Positions 15,601-21,887 of a stretch of DNA of 21,887 bases are shown piece after piece. Both the position numbers and the translations under genes were made by a program. The notes under the pieces are model-generated. The model saw only the letters and a program-made list of their open reading frames with translations, was not told the DNA's origin and did not search any database. The first letter of the stretch is position 1. Each line of letters begins with the position of its first letter. This stretch comes from Clostridia bacterium. GTDB taxonomy: Bacteria > Bacillota > Clostridia > TANB77 > CAG-508. The DNA lies in contig CAAGQX010000130.1 in NCBI GenBank assembly GCA_900772235.1, forward strand, positions 1 to 21,887, given 5' to 3'.

Positions 15601-17906
15601 CAAACTTTTCCAGATATATCTATAAGACGCTTATTAGGAACTGTAATTTTAATTACTTGTTCTCCTGTTAGTTCTACTGAAATGTTCTCCGTATTTCTAT
15701 TTTCATTTTCTTGCAATTTTGCATTTGTACTTCCAGCACTCTTAGTAAATGTTATATTAATTGTTATTGGATAATCTAACTTTTTATAATAATACCCTGC
15801 ATTTGTATTTGAATTTGGAATTTCCACTTCTTCTATTGTAATAACAATAGTTGTGCTTTCTCCATCAAACACAATGTCTTCAAATGTAGTGTTTATTTCT
15901 CCATTATTATCAGTTACTAATTCTAAGCCAGTAAAATCTATTATTCCTGCTGAATTTTTTGTATAAGTTATTCCTTTATATTTTAAAGAATTAACTCCTG
16001 AAATTGTTCCACTAAATTTTGCTCCACTTAGTTTTAAATTTCTATCGTTATTATCAACTTTAATTAATTTAAGGTCTATTTTAGGTTCATTATAAACTTT
16101 TAATGTGTAAATTCTAGTTCCTGAGTTTTGGTCCACCTTTATGTTATCTCCATTATTGTTTGACTGATATGTTTTTGATAAAACTGTTCCATTTCCATCA
16201 TTAGCCGCTACATATGTCCAGCCACTATAGCTTTCAAATCCAGATTCTTCTACCCAATTATTAACATTGCTTATCTCTAGGTTCCATACACTATTATCTG
16301 AACTTAATACATATTTTATACAAATTGGATCTACTGTTCTATAACCTGCTGGTGTTTCTATTTCTTCTATAGTTACATAAACATCACTGCTGTTTTGTGG
16401 GTTTATTGCTATATTCAATTTTCCATTACTTGTTTGTACATTTTGATTATAAATTTCTTGTTTATCTTGTCTTGCTATTACATTGAATTTTGCATCTAAT
16501 TTGTATTCTTTAGCTGCTGAATGTGAATTGTATTTTTCTAGTTCAATTTGGATTGGTGGGATAACTGGAATTTGTATATTTGCTTTTTCTTCGTATGGTG
16601 TTTCACTTGTATATCCGTCTAATATTGATAATTTTTGAGAGCTGTAAGCTATATTAGGATTATAATTATATAGTGTTCCGCATGTTACATCTGTGTTTTC
16701 TATATGTGCAATGTTAGTACAGTTTCTGGATATTTTTATTACATTATTATTAATATGTTCATTTTGAAAATGTTCACGCATATCATTTTTTGTAGTAGAG
16801 TGGTCATTGTATATTACATCTTTTCTACAGATTGAGCACATATAGCAGGCATACTCTCTAGTTCCTCGTGTTTTGTACACTATGTGATATTTTGTGTAAT
16901 GATCTATAGCTCCTGTAAGTGCTGTATTATAACTCACATTATAACTAGGAATTGATCGTGTATGGAATTTACAAGCCCACCCCCAGTGTGAATCACTTTC
17001 TGTTTTGTAGCCTTTCTCGCTACAATCAATGCAAAGTACTGTTGTACTTCCATTAAGTTTATAAGTTCCATTAATATTCCAAATTTTAGCTTGGATATCA
17101 AGTGATTTATATAGCACTTTCATTGTTATGCTTGTACCATACTCAATGTTATTACCATTATCATTAGTCCTTTTAATTTTTATATAAATGTTTTTGTTAT
17201 TATAGTTAGCTGTTTGTACTTCATTACCGTTACCTATCTTTTCCCCTGTTTCTGTACACAAATAAACATTTTCCGTTCCTATTTTTCTTTCTTGTGAATC
17301 ATAAAATTCAGCTTTAAATCCGCCAAAATGTGCTGTTTGGCTATTCTTATTATAGATTTGACTCATATAAGTATATGATACTCTAATTGGTCCATAAATA
17401 ATGTAATTTCCTTGTATAGTGGTACTTGCATTTGTACTTTCTACTCTAAATTCTGTTTCAGCGTTCTTAAATGTCTGATATTTACTTGCTAAATTCCATA
17501 AATCTTTGCCTGTATTTGACATACTGTCATAACTGTAATTTTTCTGGCCCTCCTCAGAAAGCAAGTGCCAATAGGCTTGCTGTATAGCTTCTTTTCTATA
17601 TCCATTTCGTTTTGCAGATAGTATATAAGCATATATATATCCCTTTTCATATGTTCCAGGATATTCTATTGGATTTGGATTATTTGTGTCTAATCTGTAC
17701 CAAGCTCCTGATGAAGGTAGAGTTGTACCTCTATCCCTACAAAAAACATTAGTGTTTTCGCTATATAGATCTCCAGATGTTATTTTTGCCCCTTCACCTC
17801 TTATTATCTTATTTTCTGCTTCTGTTAATGCTTTTGTATAATTATTCATAAATATAATAAACACTATAAAAAGAGTTAAACAAATTATTTTTATGCATTT
17901 TTTCAT
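12663..17906 (-). CDS. Giant surface adhesin: thioester domain, Cys/His cluster, CnaB-type and SdrD-B-type domains
   Basis: The 1747-residue protein is secreted, with a signal peptide in residues 1-27. Residues 50-270 fit a thioester adhesin domain (Cys56 in FCRDRG, Gln109 in IQQAYW). A Cys/His-rich insert spans about 292-409. Two CnaB/SpaA-like domains follow (about 453-545 and 611-715), the first with the E-box-like TIEEIETPAGY. SdrD B-like domains start at about 762 (ISGKVWLDGN) and 1180 (ITGNVFDS), with DUF11-like stretches between them. Near 1426 a segment (IELKKYITGF) resembles the FDLALRKFIT modules of the 169-5025 protein. The tail is AATGNDEKTPY, a membrane helix and KKYIIK, with no LPXTG. 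The gene starts 3 bases after the stop of the upstream gene, and its ribosome site (AAAGGGGG) lies in that gene's last codons, so the two are co-transcribed and perhaps translationally coupled. Role in adhesion inferred. Confidence 0.87.
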   Translation of the reverse strand: MKKCIKIICLTLFIVFIIFMNNYTKALTEAENKIIRGEGAKITSGDLYSENTNVFCRDRGTTLPSSGAWYRLDTNNPNPIEYPGTYEKGYIYAYILSAKRNGYRKEAIQQAYWHLLSEEGQKNYSYDSMSNTGKDLWNLASKYQTFKNAETEFRVESTNASTTIQGNYIIYGPIRVSYTYMSQIYNKNSQTAHFGGFKAEFYDSQERKIGTENVYLCTETGEKIGNGNEVQTANYNNKNIYIKIKRTNDNGNNIEYGTSITMKVLYKSLDIQAKIWNINGTYKLNGSTTVLCIDCSEKGYKTESDSHWGWACKFHTRSIPSYNVSYNTALTGAIDHYTKYHIVYKTRGTREYACYMCSICRKDVIYNDHSTTKNDMREHFQNEHINNNVIKISRNCTNIAHIENTDVTCGTLYNYNPNIAYSSQKLSILDGYTSETPYEEKANIQIPVIPPIQIELEKYNSHSAAKEYKLDAKFNVIARQDKQEIYNQNVQTSNGKLNIAINPQNSSDVYVTIEEIETPAGYRTVDPICIKYVLSSDNSVWNLEISNVNNWVEESGFESYSGWTYVAANDGNGTVLSKTYQSNNNGDNIKVDQNSGTRIYTLKVYNEPKIDLKLIKVDNNDRNLKLSGAKFSGTISGVNSLKYKGITYTKNSAGIIDFTGLELVTDNNGEINTTFEDIVFDGESTTIVITIEEVEIPNSNTNAGYYYKKLDYPITINITFTKSAGSTNAKLQENENRNTENISVELTGEQVIKITVPNKRLIDISGKVWLDGNTGIKPVVGPDGKMGKDEKGLEGILVKLVSETEKQTKTAIDGTYSFTGIDYGPEYSIKFTYDGINYEDTTYYKDAQGNIIGDSKAQESADERTTFNNKFKTIEEGKATNSGITLEYTTTKNQDSQSSTSELKTKNTNGELNVDDFGMTATAESNDLKKYKDKDNKNHTISTSNINFGLVKRGTDLALSTDLVNAEVTINGKSAEYRYNKEANSLEIGPNQTFNNKQYNLNLYSSDYNYRIRDYVSNSNFKNVDNTGDTTRKTGDELKVYVRYKVNLQNQLTKTAYINEVKYTPDSRYTYNEKLTTAYNTANKDITHMQTETEGNNIIIKWDRLELKGLQTKTLYLVFEVNLKDLNGTFSNTAEITSYSTDEGLIDVDSAPGNCKDEIHEDDCDKSGGLTITVNENDNRTITGNVFDSTKNENVKGVIVQLIELKEFNGKYYEYIWQETTSGSKSVNRMKLDGTDIETYTTDVKEEDKGTYKFQGYIPGNYIIRFIYGDGSSYDYVHNGQDYKSVVDSKYNEEWYNKENYTQGASIARDNEARRLETMAYSVNVDAQKGMLLKLLDGINVNRFNEVEKATLLKIVGKPSTFTNEQYTDEGINEYLTTKLAKKLLEVLNNTWMCAETSKVNVEVDGENTSYANMNFGMEKRPQTKIELKKYITGFKLTASNGQTLVNATVDVKEYIENPQSISDKIQGIKDNLSVTNTYWSYKVSPTDINTIVEGANLEYVYDLVVENHSDNDYLSETLKNAYETKNIDKYAEDLTNTAKTVKGEIQEGTHTYGTYLGAQYYTGGTNNNKVKTEVTQLKDYVNDNLRLVGVNLTPDQYEEKNEKHYVLNDAYGLDKKDVKTFILKGTSKKLEKDEWTDMSTVTLGKDSLSASGKLDIDNYIAEVIAYTNAAGRRADTTPANAEFVSKGVNGIAARTHEKDEADTARIGIGAATGNDEKTPYVWLITIVAGIVIVAAGVVVTKKYIIK

Positions 17907-17909
17907 ATA

Positions 17910-20900
17910 TTAACAACCCCCTTTATCTTTTAACATAACTTTTCTAACTCTATTTACGCCAAATCCAAGTATTGCTAGTACTAATACTGTTAATGTTATA
18001 TACAAAGCTATTTTACCTGTTCCTACTGCTATGATTACTTCTACTTTACTCATATCGTTTTGTCCTTCTATTTTATCACCTGGTATTGAGTTTATGTCTT
18101 CTACATTTTTATCATTTGATGCTTCATATATTTCTACCACATTGGTTATTGTTCCTGTATTATTGTTGTTCATATTTTTTGTTAATACTATTTTTAATTC
18201 TTCTGTTTGTCCAGATTCTAATAATTTATCCATTAATGCTACTGAATATAAATTTCCGTCGTCACCCTTATACCAATCTGGGTTTGTTTCTGAGCTAAAA
18301 CTTAGTCCTTCTGGTAAGTAGTCTACTATTTTTCTTGCATAGCCTGGTATTGTTCCTGCATTTCCTACTATTATTTTATATTCAAGTGTTACTGTACTTC
18401 CATTCATATACTTTGTTGGAATTTCTATTTTAGCAAAGTTTGTATTTTCATAATTGTATGTTGTTGTTCCTTGTGCATTTGTTACTGTTATTTTGCTTAA
18501 ATATTGTTTTAGGTTCAAATCAAACCCTTCTGTTATTTCTTCCTTCGGAATTGTTGGCTTGTTAGGTTCATTTGGTTTATCTGGATTTTCTGGTTCTGTT
18601 GGTTTATCTGGATTTTCTGGTTCTGTTGGTTTGTCTGGATTTTCTGGTTGTTCAGGAATATCTGGTTGTTCCGAATCCTCTATATTTCCTATTTCCCATT
18701 TAACTTCTTGGCCATCAAATTCGCCTATTAATTGTGATTTATTTGTATTTTGTTGTTTTTTAATTATTGCTTCTAATTCAATATAAAGTGTTTTTCCTAC
18801 AGGTATATCAATTAAATCTTGCTCATATTTATCACTTTTGCTTGTACTTGTTCCCATTTCTTTATCTTGTCCATCTTCTACAAATCCATATTTTGCATTC
18901 AATAGTTCTATATTTTCTGATGCATTCACTTTATAACTTTTTTGGTTAGCATCAAATAGTCCTTTATTTGTAACATTTATTCTGAATTTTACTTCTTGGT
19001 TTTCGTATATTTTATCTTCTAATTTTTGTAAGTCGATCTCTAAAAATGCATCGGACACAGTATGAAGAATATCCTTAGTTATTAATTTTTCATTTTCTAA
19101 AATTAATTCCACTTTGTTTTTTATTTCTTTACTATAGTTTCCATTTAATTTATCTGCTTTAACTACTATTTTAAACATCTTTGTGCTTGGTACTAAATAA
19201 GTATTTTCTTCATCTTCTGAACTTTTTACTTCTGTTGCTGGGGATAATTTTTCTATATTTACAAGAACTGTTCGAGTAGTTTCATCATATTCATACTCTA
19301 TTTTTTGTTCTTTTGCTGATAGTATATTTTCTATATCGTAATCAGTCAATTCTACTACGTCTTGTAAATTAATTCCTTCTGGAAGAACATCTATCAATTG
19401 TAAATTTTTAATTTCTTCTGCTTTATAATTATCAATATATACTATATACTCAATGTTTTCTTCTTGTTTTACTACTTTATCAGTTAGACTGTTTAAACTT
19501 ATACTAATACCATTATTTGTAATTTCAACAAGTTCCCCAATTTCTTCTTGTTCTTCACTTTTTAATATTAACGAAACATCTACTTGTGCAGAGTCGAATC
19601 CCATTCCACTTTCATAGGCTGTAACTTCACTGTTTTGGTAATATAGTTTTGTTGCCACATCTTCGGGATTTGCGTTTTCTTTTACATTTAATTCTAAACT
19701 TAAATTTATTTGTGCATTTTCGTCTACTATTGTTTCTTTAGTTTGTGATCCTTCTAATACTATAGCTACATATTGTTGTCCTAAAACTGTTGTTACAAAC
19801 ACTTTTTTACCTGTAAATGCTCCATTGTTGTTTGCAATAGTAAATTTACTGTTTGCTGTATTTACTTCTACATTCTTAGGCATTTCTAATAAGAATATTG
19901 GGTTTATAAATAAGTCTGTTTTTTCTGATGTTGTATCTAGTGTTATAGTATAGTTTACTTGGTTTGTTTTACCCACTTCCCATTTTGTATTATCTACTGC
20001 TACTGTAGCTTTTGTTATTGTATCTTTAAATATAATTTTGCTTTCTGTTTCTTTTTCTTCTTCGTCTAATGTATATTTTACTTTTTCTAATAAGTAATCT
20101 ATATTATTTATATCTGCAATATTTGAAATTTCTTTTTCATTTTTTATTTCGAATTTTGCATTTTCTATATCGCTTTCACTTTGTTTTGCTATATTTTCAA
20201 ATTTCATTTGTAGTTTTGAAACATTACCTACATATTCTATTGTAATGTTTTTTTCATCAACTGTTATATATGCTCTTAATTCTTCTTGGCTTTCTTCGTC
20301 GTCTTTAATTTTTACTTCTGTTTTTTCTCCTGATGTTAATCCTTCTATATATTCCTTTGTAATTTTTACAAGTGTTTTTTCGTTTTCTGCATCAAACACA
20401 GTTACAAAACCTTCATCTTTTAAAAGGTTTTCTAAATCTTCTTTATTCATTATTGTTTTTACATATTTTTTTGCAATTTCTTCATTAACTTCTTCGCCAT
20501 TATATATATCGTTTAGTTCATCTTTAATTTCAAATGTAGAGATGTCTTTTCTGTAACCAAAGTCTAATTTTAAGTTTTCTGCGTATGCTACTTTTCCATC
20601 TTTAATTGTTGTTTTGTGAATATCTTTGTTTTCAATATTTAGTGTTAGTATATCGTTTTCTAGTTCTATTTCTTCGTATCTACCACCTTCAAATGTTCTT
20701 GAAGCTTCTGAATTTTCATATGTTTTTATTGCTACACTTTTTATTGCTTTTTCTATGTATTCTACTTTTTCGTCTTTATTATATTGGAATATATATGTTA
20801 CTAATAATTTATCTAACCCTTCTTCTTTTTGAGTTAGCTCTTCATTTTCATTTACTAAGTTAATTTTTATTTCTTCGTCTTCTACTGTCCAAGTTCCTTT

Positions 20901-21260
20901 TGTGTATGAATTTTTATTTAAGTTAGTAATTTTAACATCTTCAAGTGTTTCATTTATAATGTTTGTTTTTAATACTATATTTGTTTCTTTTAATGGGTAC
21001 TCTTTAGAGTTTACTCCTGTTGTTAGTTCAATTTGTACTACTCGTTTTTCTTCTCCATCTATTTCATATACTTTGTTGGTTACTAATTCTTGCTCTGTAA
21101 GTAGCTGTTCTTTTAAGCCTATTCCTGTTTCATCTTTTGCATATGAAATTAAACCCTTAACAATATTGTTTCCTACCAAAACAAAATTTGCATATGTAAG
21201 GGCTATTATTAAAAATATTATTATTACTTTCTTTAGTGCACTCCTTAAATTACTAAACAT
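17910..21260 (-). CDS. Large surface protein with beta-rich repeats, proline spacer and one FDL-type module
   Basis: The 1116-residue protein has an N-terminal signal or anchor segment (VIIIFLIIALTYANFVLV). A long Glu/Lys/Asn-rich region of predicted beta character carries DUF11-like pieces such as YIVYIDNYKAEEIKNLQLID. The proline-rich spacer has the 9-residue unit PENPDKPTE at about 869-896. One module starts with FDLNLKQYL at about 912 and contains NAGTIPGYARKIVDYLPEGL and TNVVEIYE, the counterpart of the five modules in the 169-5025 protein. The C-terminus is IIAVGTGK, a membrane helix, then RKVMLKDKGGC, ending in its only obvious Cys. The ATG at 21258-21260 has a perfect AGGAGG 5 bases upstream. 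It is the first gene of the operon with 12663-17906. No LPXTG is seen, so membrane anchoring or a non-standard sorting signal is possible. Confidence 0.83.
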   Translation of the reverse strand: MFSNLRSALKKVIIIFLIIALTYANFVLVGNNIVKGLISYAKDETGIGLKEQLLTEQELVTNKVYEIDGEEKRVVQIELTTGVNSKEYPLKETNIVLKTNIINETLEDVKITNLNKNSYTKGTWTVEDEEIKINLVNENEELTQKEEGLDKLLVTYIFQYNKDEKVEYIEKAIKSVAIKTYENSEASRTFEGGRYEEIELENDILTLNIENKDIHKTTIKDGKVAYAENLKLDFGYRKDISTFEIKDELNDIYNGEEVNEEIAKKYVKTIMNKEDLENLLKDEGFVTVFDAENEKTLVKITKEYIEGLTSGEKTEVKIKDDEESQEELRAYITVDEKNITIEYVGNVSKLQMKFENIAKQSESDIENAKFEIKNEKEISNIADINNIDYLLEKVKYTLDEEEKETESKIIFKDTITKATVAVDNTKWEVGKTNQVNYTITLDTTSEKTDLFINPIFLLEMPKNVEVNTANSKFTIANNNGAFTGKKVFVTTVLGQQYVAIVLEGSQTKETIVDENAQINLSLELNVKENANPEDVATKLYYQNSEVTAYESGMGFDSAQVDVSLILKSEEQEEIGELVEITNNGISISLNSLTDKVVKQEENIEYIVYIDNYKAEEIKNLQLIDVLPEGINLQDVVELTDYDIENILSAKEQKIEYEYDETTRTVLVNIEKLSPATEVKSSEDEENTYLVPSTKMFKIVVKADKLNGNYSKEIKNKVELILENEKLITKDILHTVSDAFLEIDLQKLEDKIYENQEVKFRINVTNKGLFDANQKSYKVNASENIELLNAKYGFVEDGQDKEMGTSTSKSDKYEQDLIDIPVGKTLYIELEAIIKKQQNTNKSQLIGEFDGQEVKWEIGNIEDSEQPDIPEQPENPDKPTEPENPDKPTEPENPDKPNEPNKPTIPKEEITEGFDLNLKQYLSKITVTNAQGTTTYNYENTNFAKIEIPTKYMNGSTVTLEYKIIVGNAGTIPGYARKIVDYLPEGLSFSSETNPDWYKGDDGNLYSVALMDKLLESGQTEELKIVLTKNMNNNNTGTITNVVEIYEASNDKNVEDINSIPGDKIEGQNDMSKVEVIIAVGTGKIALYITLTVLVLAILGFGVNRVRKVMLKDKGGC
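18574..18654 (-). repeat. 27-base tandem repeat encoding a Pro-rich spacer
   Basis: There are three units of 27 bases. The first two (18574-18600 and 18601-18627) are identical and the third has diverged. They encode the 9-residue repeat PENPDKPTE in the 17910-21260 protein, a typical cell-wall-spanning spacer that can change in length by slippage. Confidence 0.85.
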
Positions 21261-21285
21261 ATTTTCCTCCTAATTTGCTAATAAT

Positions 21286-21314
21286 ATATTACTTTTATTT
21301 TTAATAGTTGTCAA
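21286..21314 (-). promoter_or_regulatory. Promoter of the two-gene surface operon
   Basis: TTGACA (21309-21314) and TAATAT (21286-21291) have a 17-bp spacer, giving a short leader just upstream of the AGGAGG ribosome site. Confidence 0.7.
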
Positions 21315-21344
21315 TGTATGCATTTTTAACACGTTTTTTAGTCC

Positions 21345-21432
21345 TTTACGGAAGGACTTTTTACAAAACTTTATATAAAAAATGACATTTTTATGACAAT
21401 TTTACATTATTAATTATATTATACTCGCTTAT
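21345..21432 (-). promoter_or_regulatory. Upstream motif cluster shared with the 1618-residue surface protein gene
   Basis: TTTACGGAA (21345-21353), TATGACA (21392-21398) and TCGCTTAT (21425-21432) are in the same order as at 5129-5221, with the same 47-base offset between the first two. On the minus strand the centre reads TTGTCATAAAAATGTCAT, two TGTCAT half-sites 11 bases apart. This closely resembles the known PhoB box (CTGTCATAAAACTGTCAC). TTTACGGAA here is part of a 7-bp hairpin, AGTCCTT/AAGGACT (21340-21358). Confidence 0.5.
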
Positions 21433-21546
21433 GTAAACTTTTTCAAGCTTTTTGCCCTAAAATAAGCATTTTTTTACCTTTTTTAGTTACTTTTATCGAC
21501 AGAAAATGACAGTAAAATTTTAATTCGTTTTTGATTATATATTAAT

Positions 21547-21578
21547 AAAAAAAATGGACGGGTCTAAAACCCGTCCAT
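21547..21578 (-). terminator. Terminator of the Rpn-type gene, made from a GGACGGGT palindrome
   Basis: A 10-bp perfect stem, ATGGACGGGT/ACCCGTCCAT (21554-21563/21569-21578), has a 5-base loop and is followed by eight T in the minus-strand RNA. The stem sequence is nearly that of the palindrome at 5674-5693, so a member of that repeat family appears to serve as the terminator. A degraded GGCGATT-like dyad (GCAATT/AATTGC) lies at 21618-21631. Confidence 0.75.
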
Positions 21579-21646
21579 ATAGATTTTTCTATTTTTTAAT
21601 ATTCTTCTTATTTGCAGGCAATTTTAATTGCTTCTAAATTTATTTT

Positions 21647-21887
21647 TCAGTTCTTTAGCATTTCTACTTCTCTTCTTTTTAAGCCAGTTAGCCTTATTAT
21701 TGTATCTATATTAATTTTTTCCTCTAACATTTTTTGAGCTATTTGTATTCTTCCGCGTTTTTCTCCTCTTCTTTCTCCTCTTTTTTCTCCTATCTTTTCT
21801 CCTCGCTTTTCACCTAGTTCTTCTCCTTTTTTAGTTGCATATTTTATTCCCGCATTATAATCTCTTCTTCCTTTTTCTCTTAATTCC
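21647..21887 (-). CDS. Rpn family recombination-promoting nuclease/putative transposase, C-terminal part
   Basis: The frame is open from the window edge to a TGA at 21647-21649 (80 codons visible); the start lies outside. It reads YNAGIKYATKKGEELG, then a string of GEKRG/GERRG units, then IQIAQKMLEEKINIDTIIRLTGLKRREVEML. This charged repeat followed by an IA..ML...I....I...TGL..EE-type helix pair is the hallmark C-terminus of the PD-(D/E)XK Rpn family (PF12784), whose members are RecA-independent recombination nucleases in E. coli. The nuclease domain itself is not in the window. Assignment is from the tail only. Confidence 0.8.
   Translation of the reverse strand, partial: ELREKGRRDYNAGIKYATKKGEELGEKRGEKIGEKRGERRGEKRGRIQIAQKMLEEKINIDTIIRLTGLKRREVEMLKN

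Noticed and set aside
18574..18654. Regular 27-base repeats as a CRISPR array
   Set aside because: The units are directly adjacent with no spacers and encode a Pro-rich repeat in frame.
21340..21358. Short hairpin plus T-run as a plus-strand terminator
   Set aside because: No plus-strand gene precedes it, the stem is only 7 bp, and part of it belongs to the shared upstream motif set, so a regulatory reading is preferred.

Overview
The window is AT-rich DNA from a low-GC Gram-positive bacterium. The evidence is Shine-Dalgarno sequences of the AGGAGG type, sigma-A-like promoters, CCA-encoding tRNA genes, and proteins typical of Clostridia: multi-domain surface adhesins, a DacF-type peptidase, an M18 aminopeptidase and RhuM. 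Uncultured gut-type Clostridia is the best guess; I cannot name a genus. TGA is used as a stop, so the code is not a TGA=Trp variant. Almost every gene is on the minus strand; the exceptions are two tRNA genes (Gly, Cys) and perhaps one small RNA.

Layout. (1) 169-5025: a giant secreted protein with a thioester-type N-terminal domain and five copies of a repeated beta-rich module. (2) 5328-5570: promoter, tRNA-Gly, tRNA-Cys and terminator on the plus strand. (3) 5580-5930: several GC-rich palindromes and a gene remnant. (4) 5931-6945: a RhuM-family gene split by a +1 frame change. (5) 7126-7250: a possible plus-strand small RNA ending in a strong hairpin plus T-run. (6) 7259-9672: an AI-2E-family membrane protein preceded by a D-Ala-D-Ala carboxypeptidase gene that is also split by a +1 frame change. 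(7) 9723-10913: an AAA ATPase with a DUF4143-type tail. (8) 11148-12548: an M18 aminopeptidase. (9) 12663-21260: a two-gene operon of giant surface proteins. (10) 21647-21887: the C-terminal end of an Rpn-type nuclease/transposase protein.

The three surface proteins look like one functional set. They share repeated modules, similar C-terminal membrane tails with a TG motif just before the membrane segment, and, for both transcription units, the same three short motifs upstream of the promoter. This suggests co-regulated assembly of a covalently cross-linked adhesive surface layer (inference).

The most unusual observation is the pair of frame changes. In both split genes the zero-frame codon at the break is CGG, the shared nonamer is TTCGGATAT, and skipping exactly one C restores a conserved family sequence (V-GYR in RhuM, LL-GY in the carboxypeptidase). 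By eye I find no other in-frame CGG in any gene of the window (roughly 6,500 codons). This pattern fits +1 frameshifting at a rare or unassigned CGG codon better than two independent random mutations, although a motif-specific sequencing artefact must be excluded.
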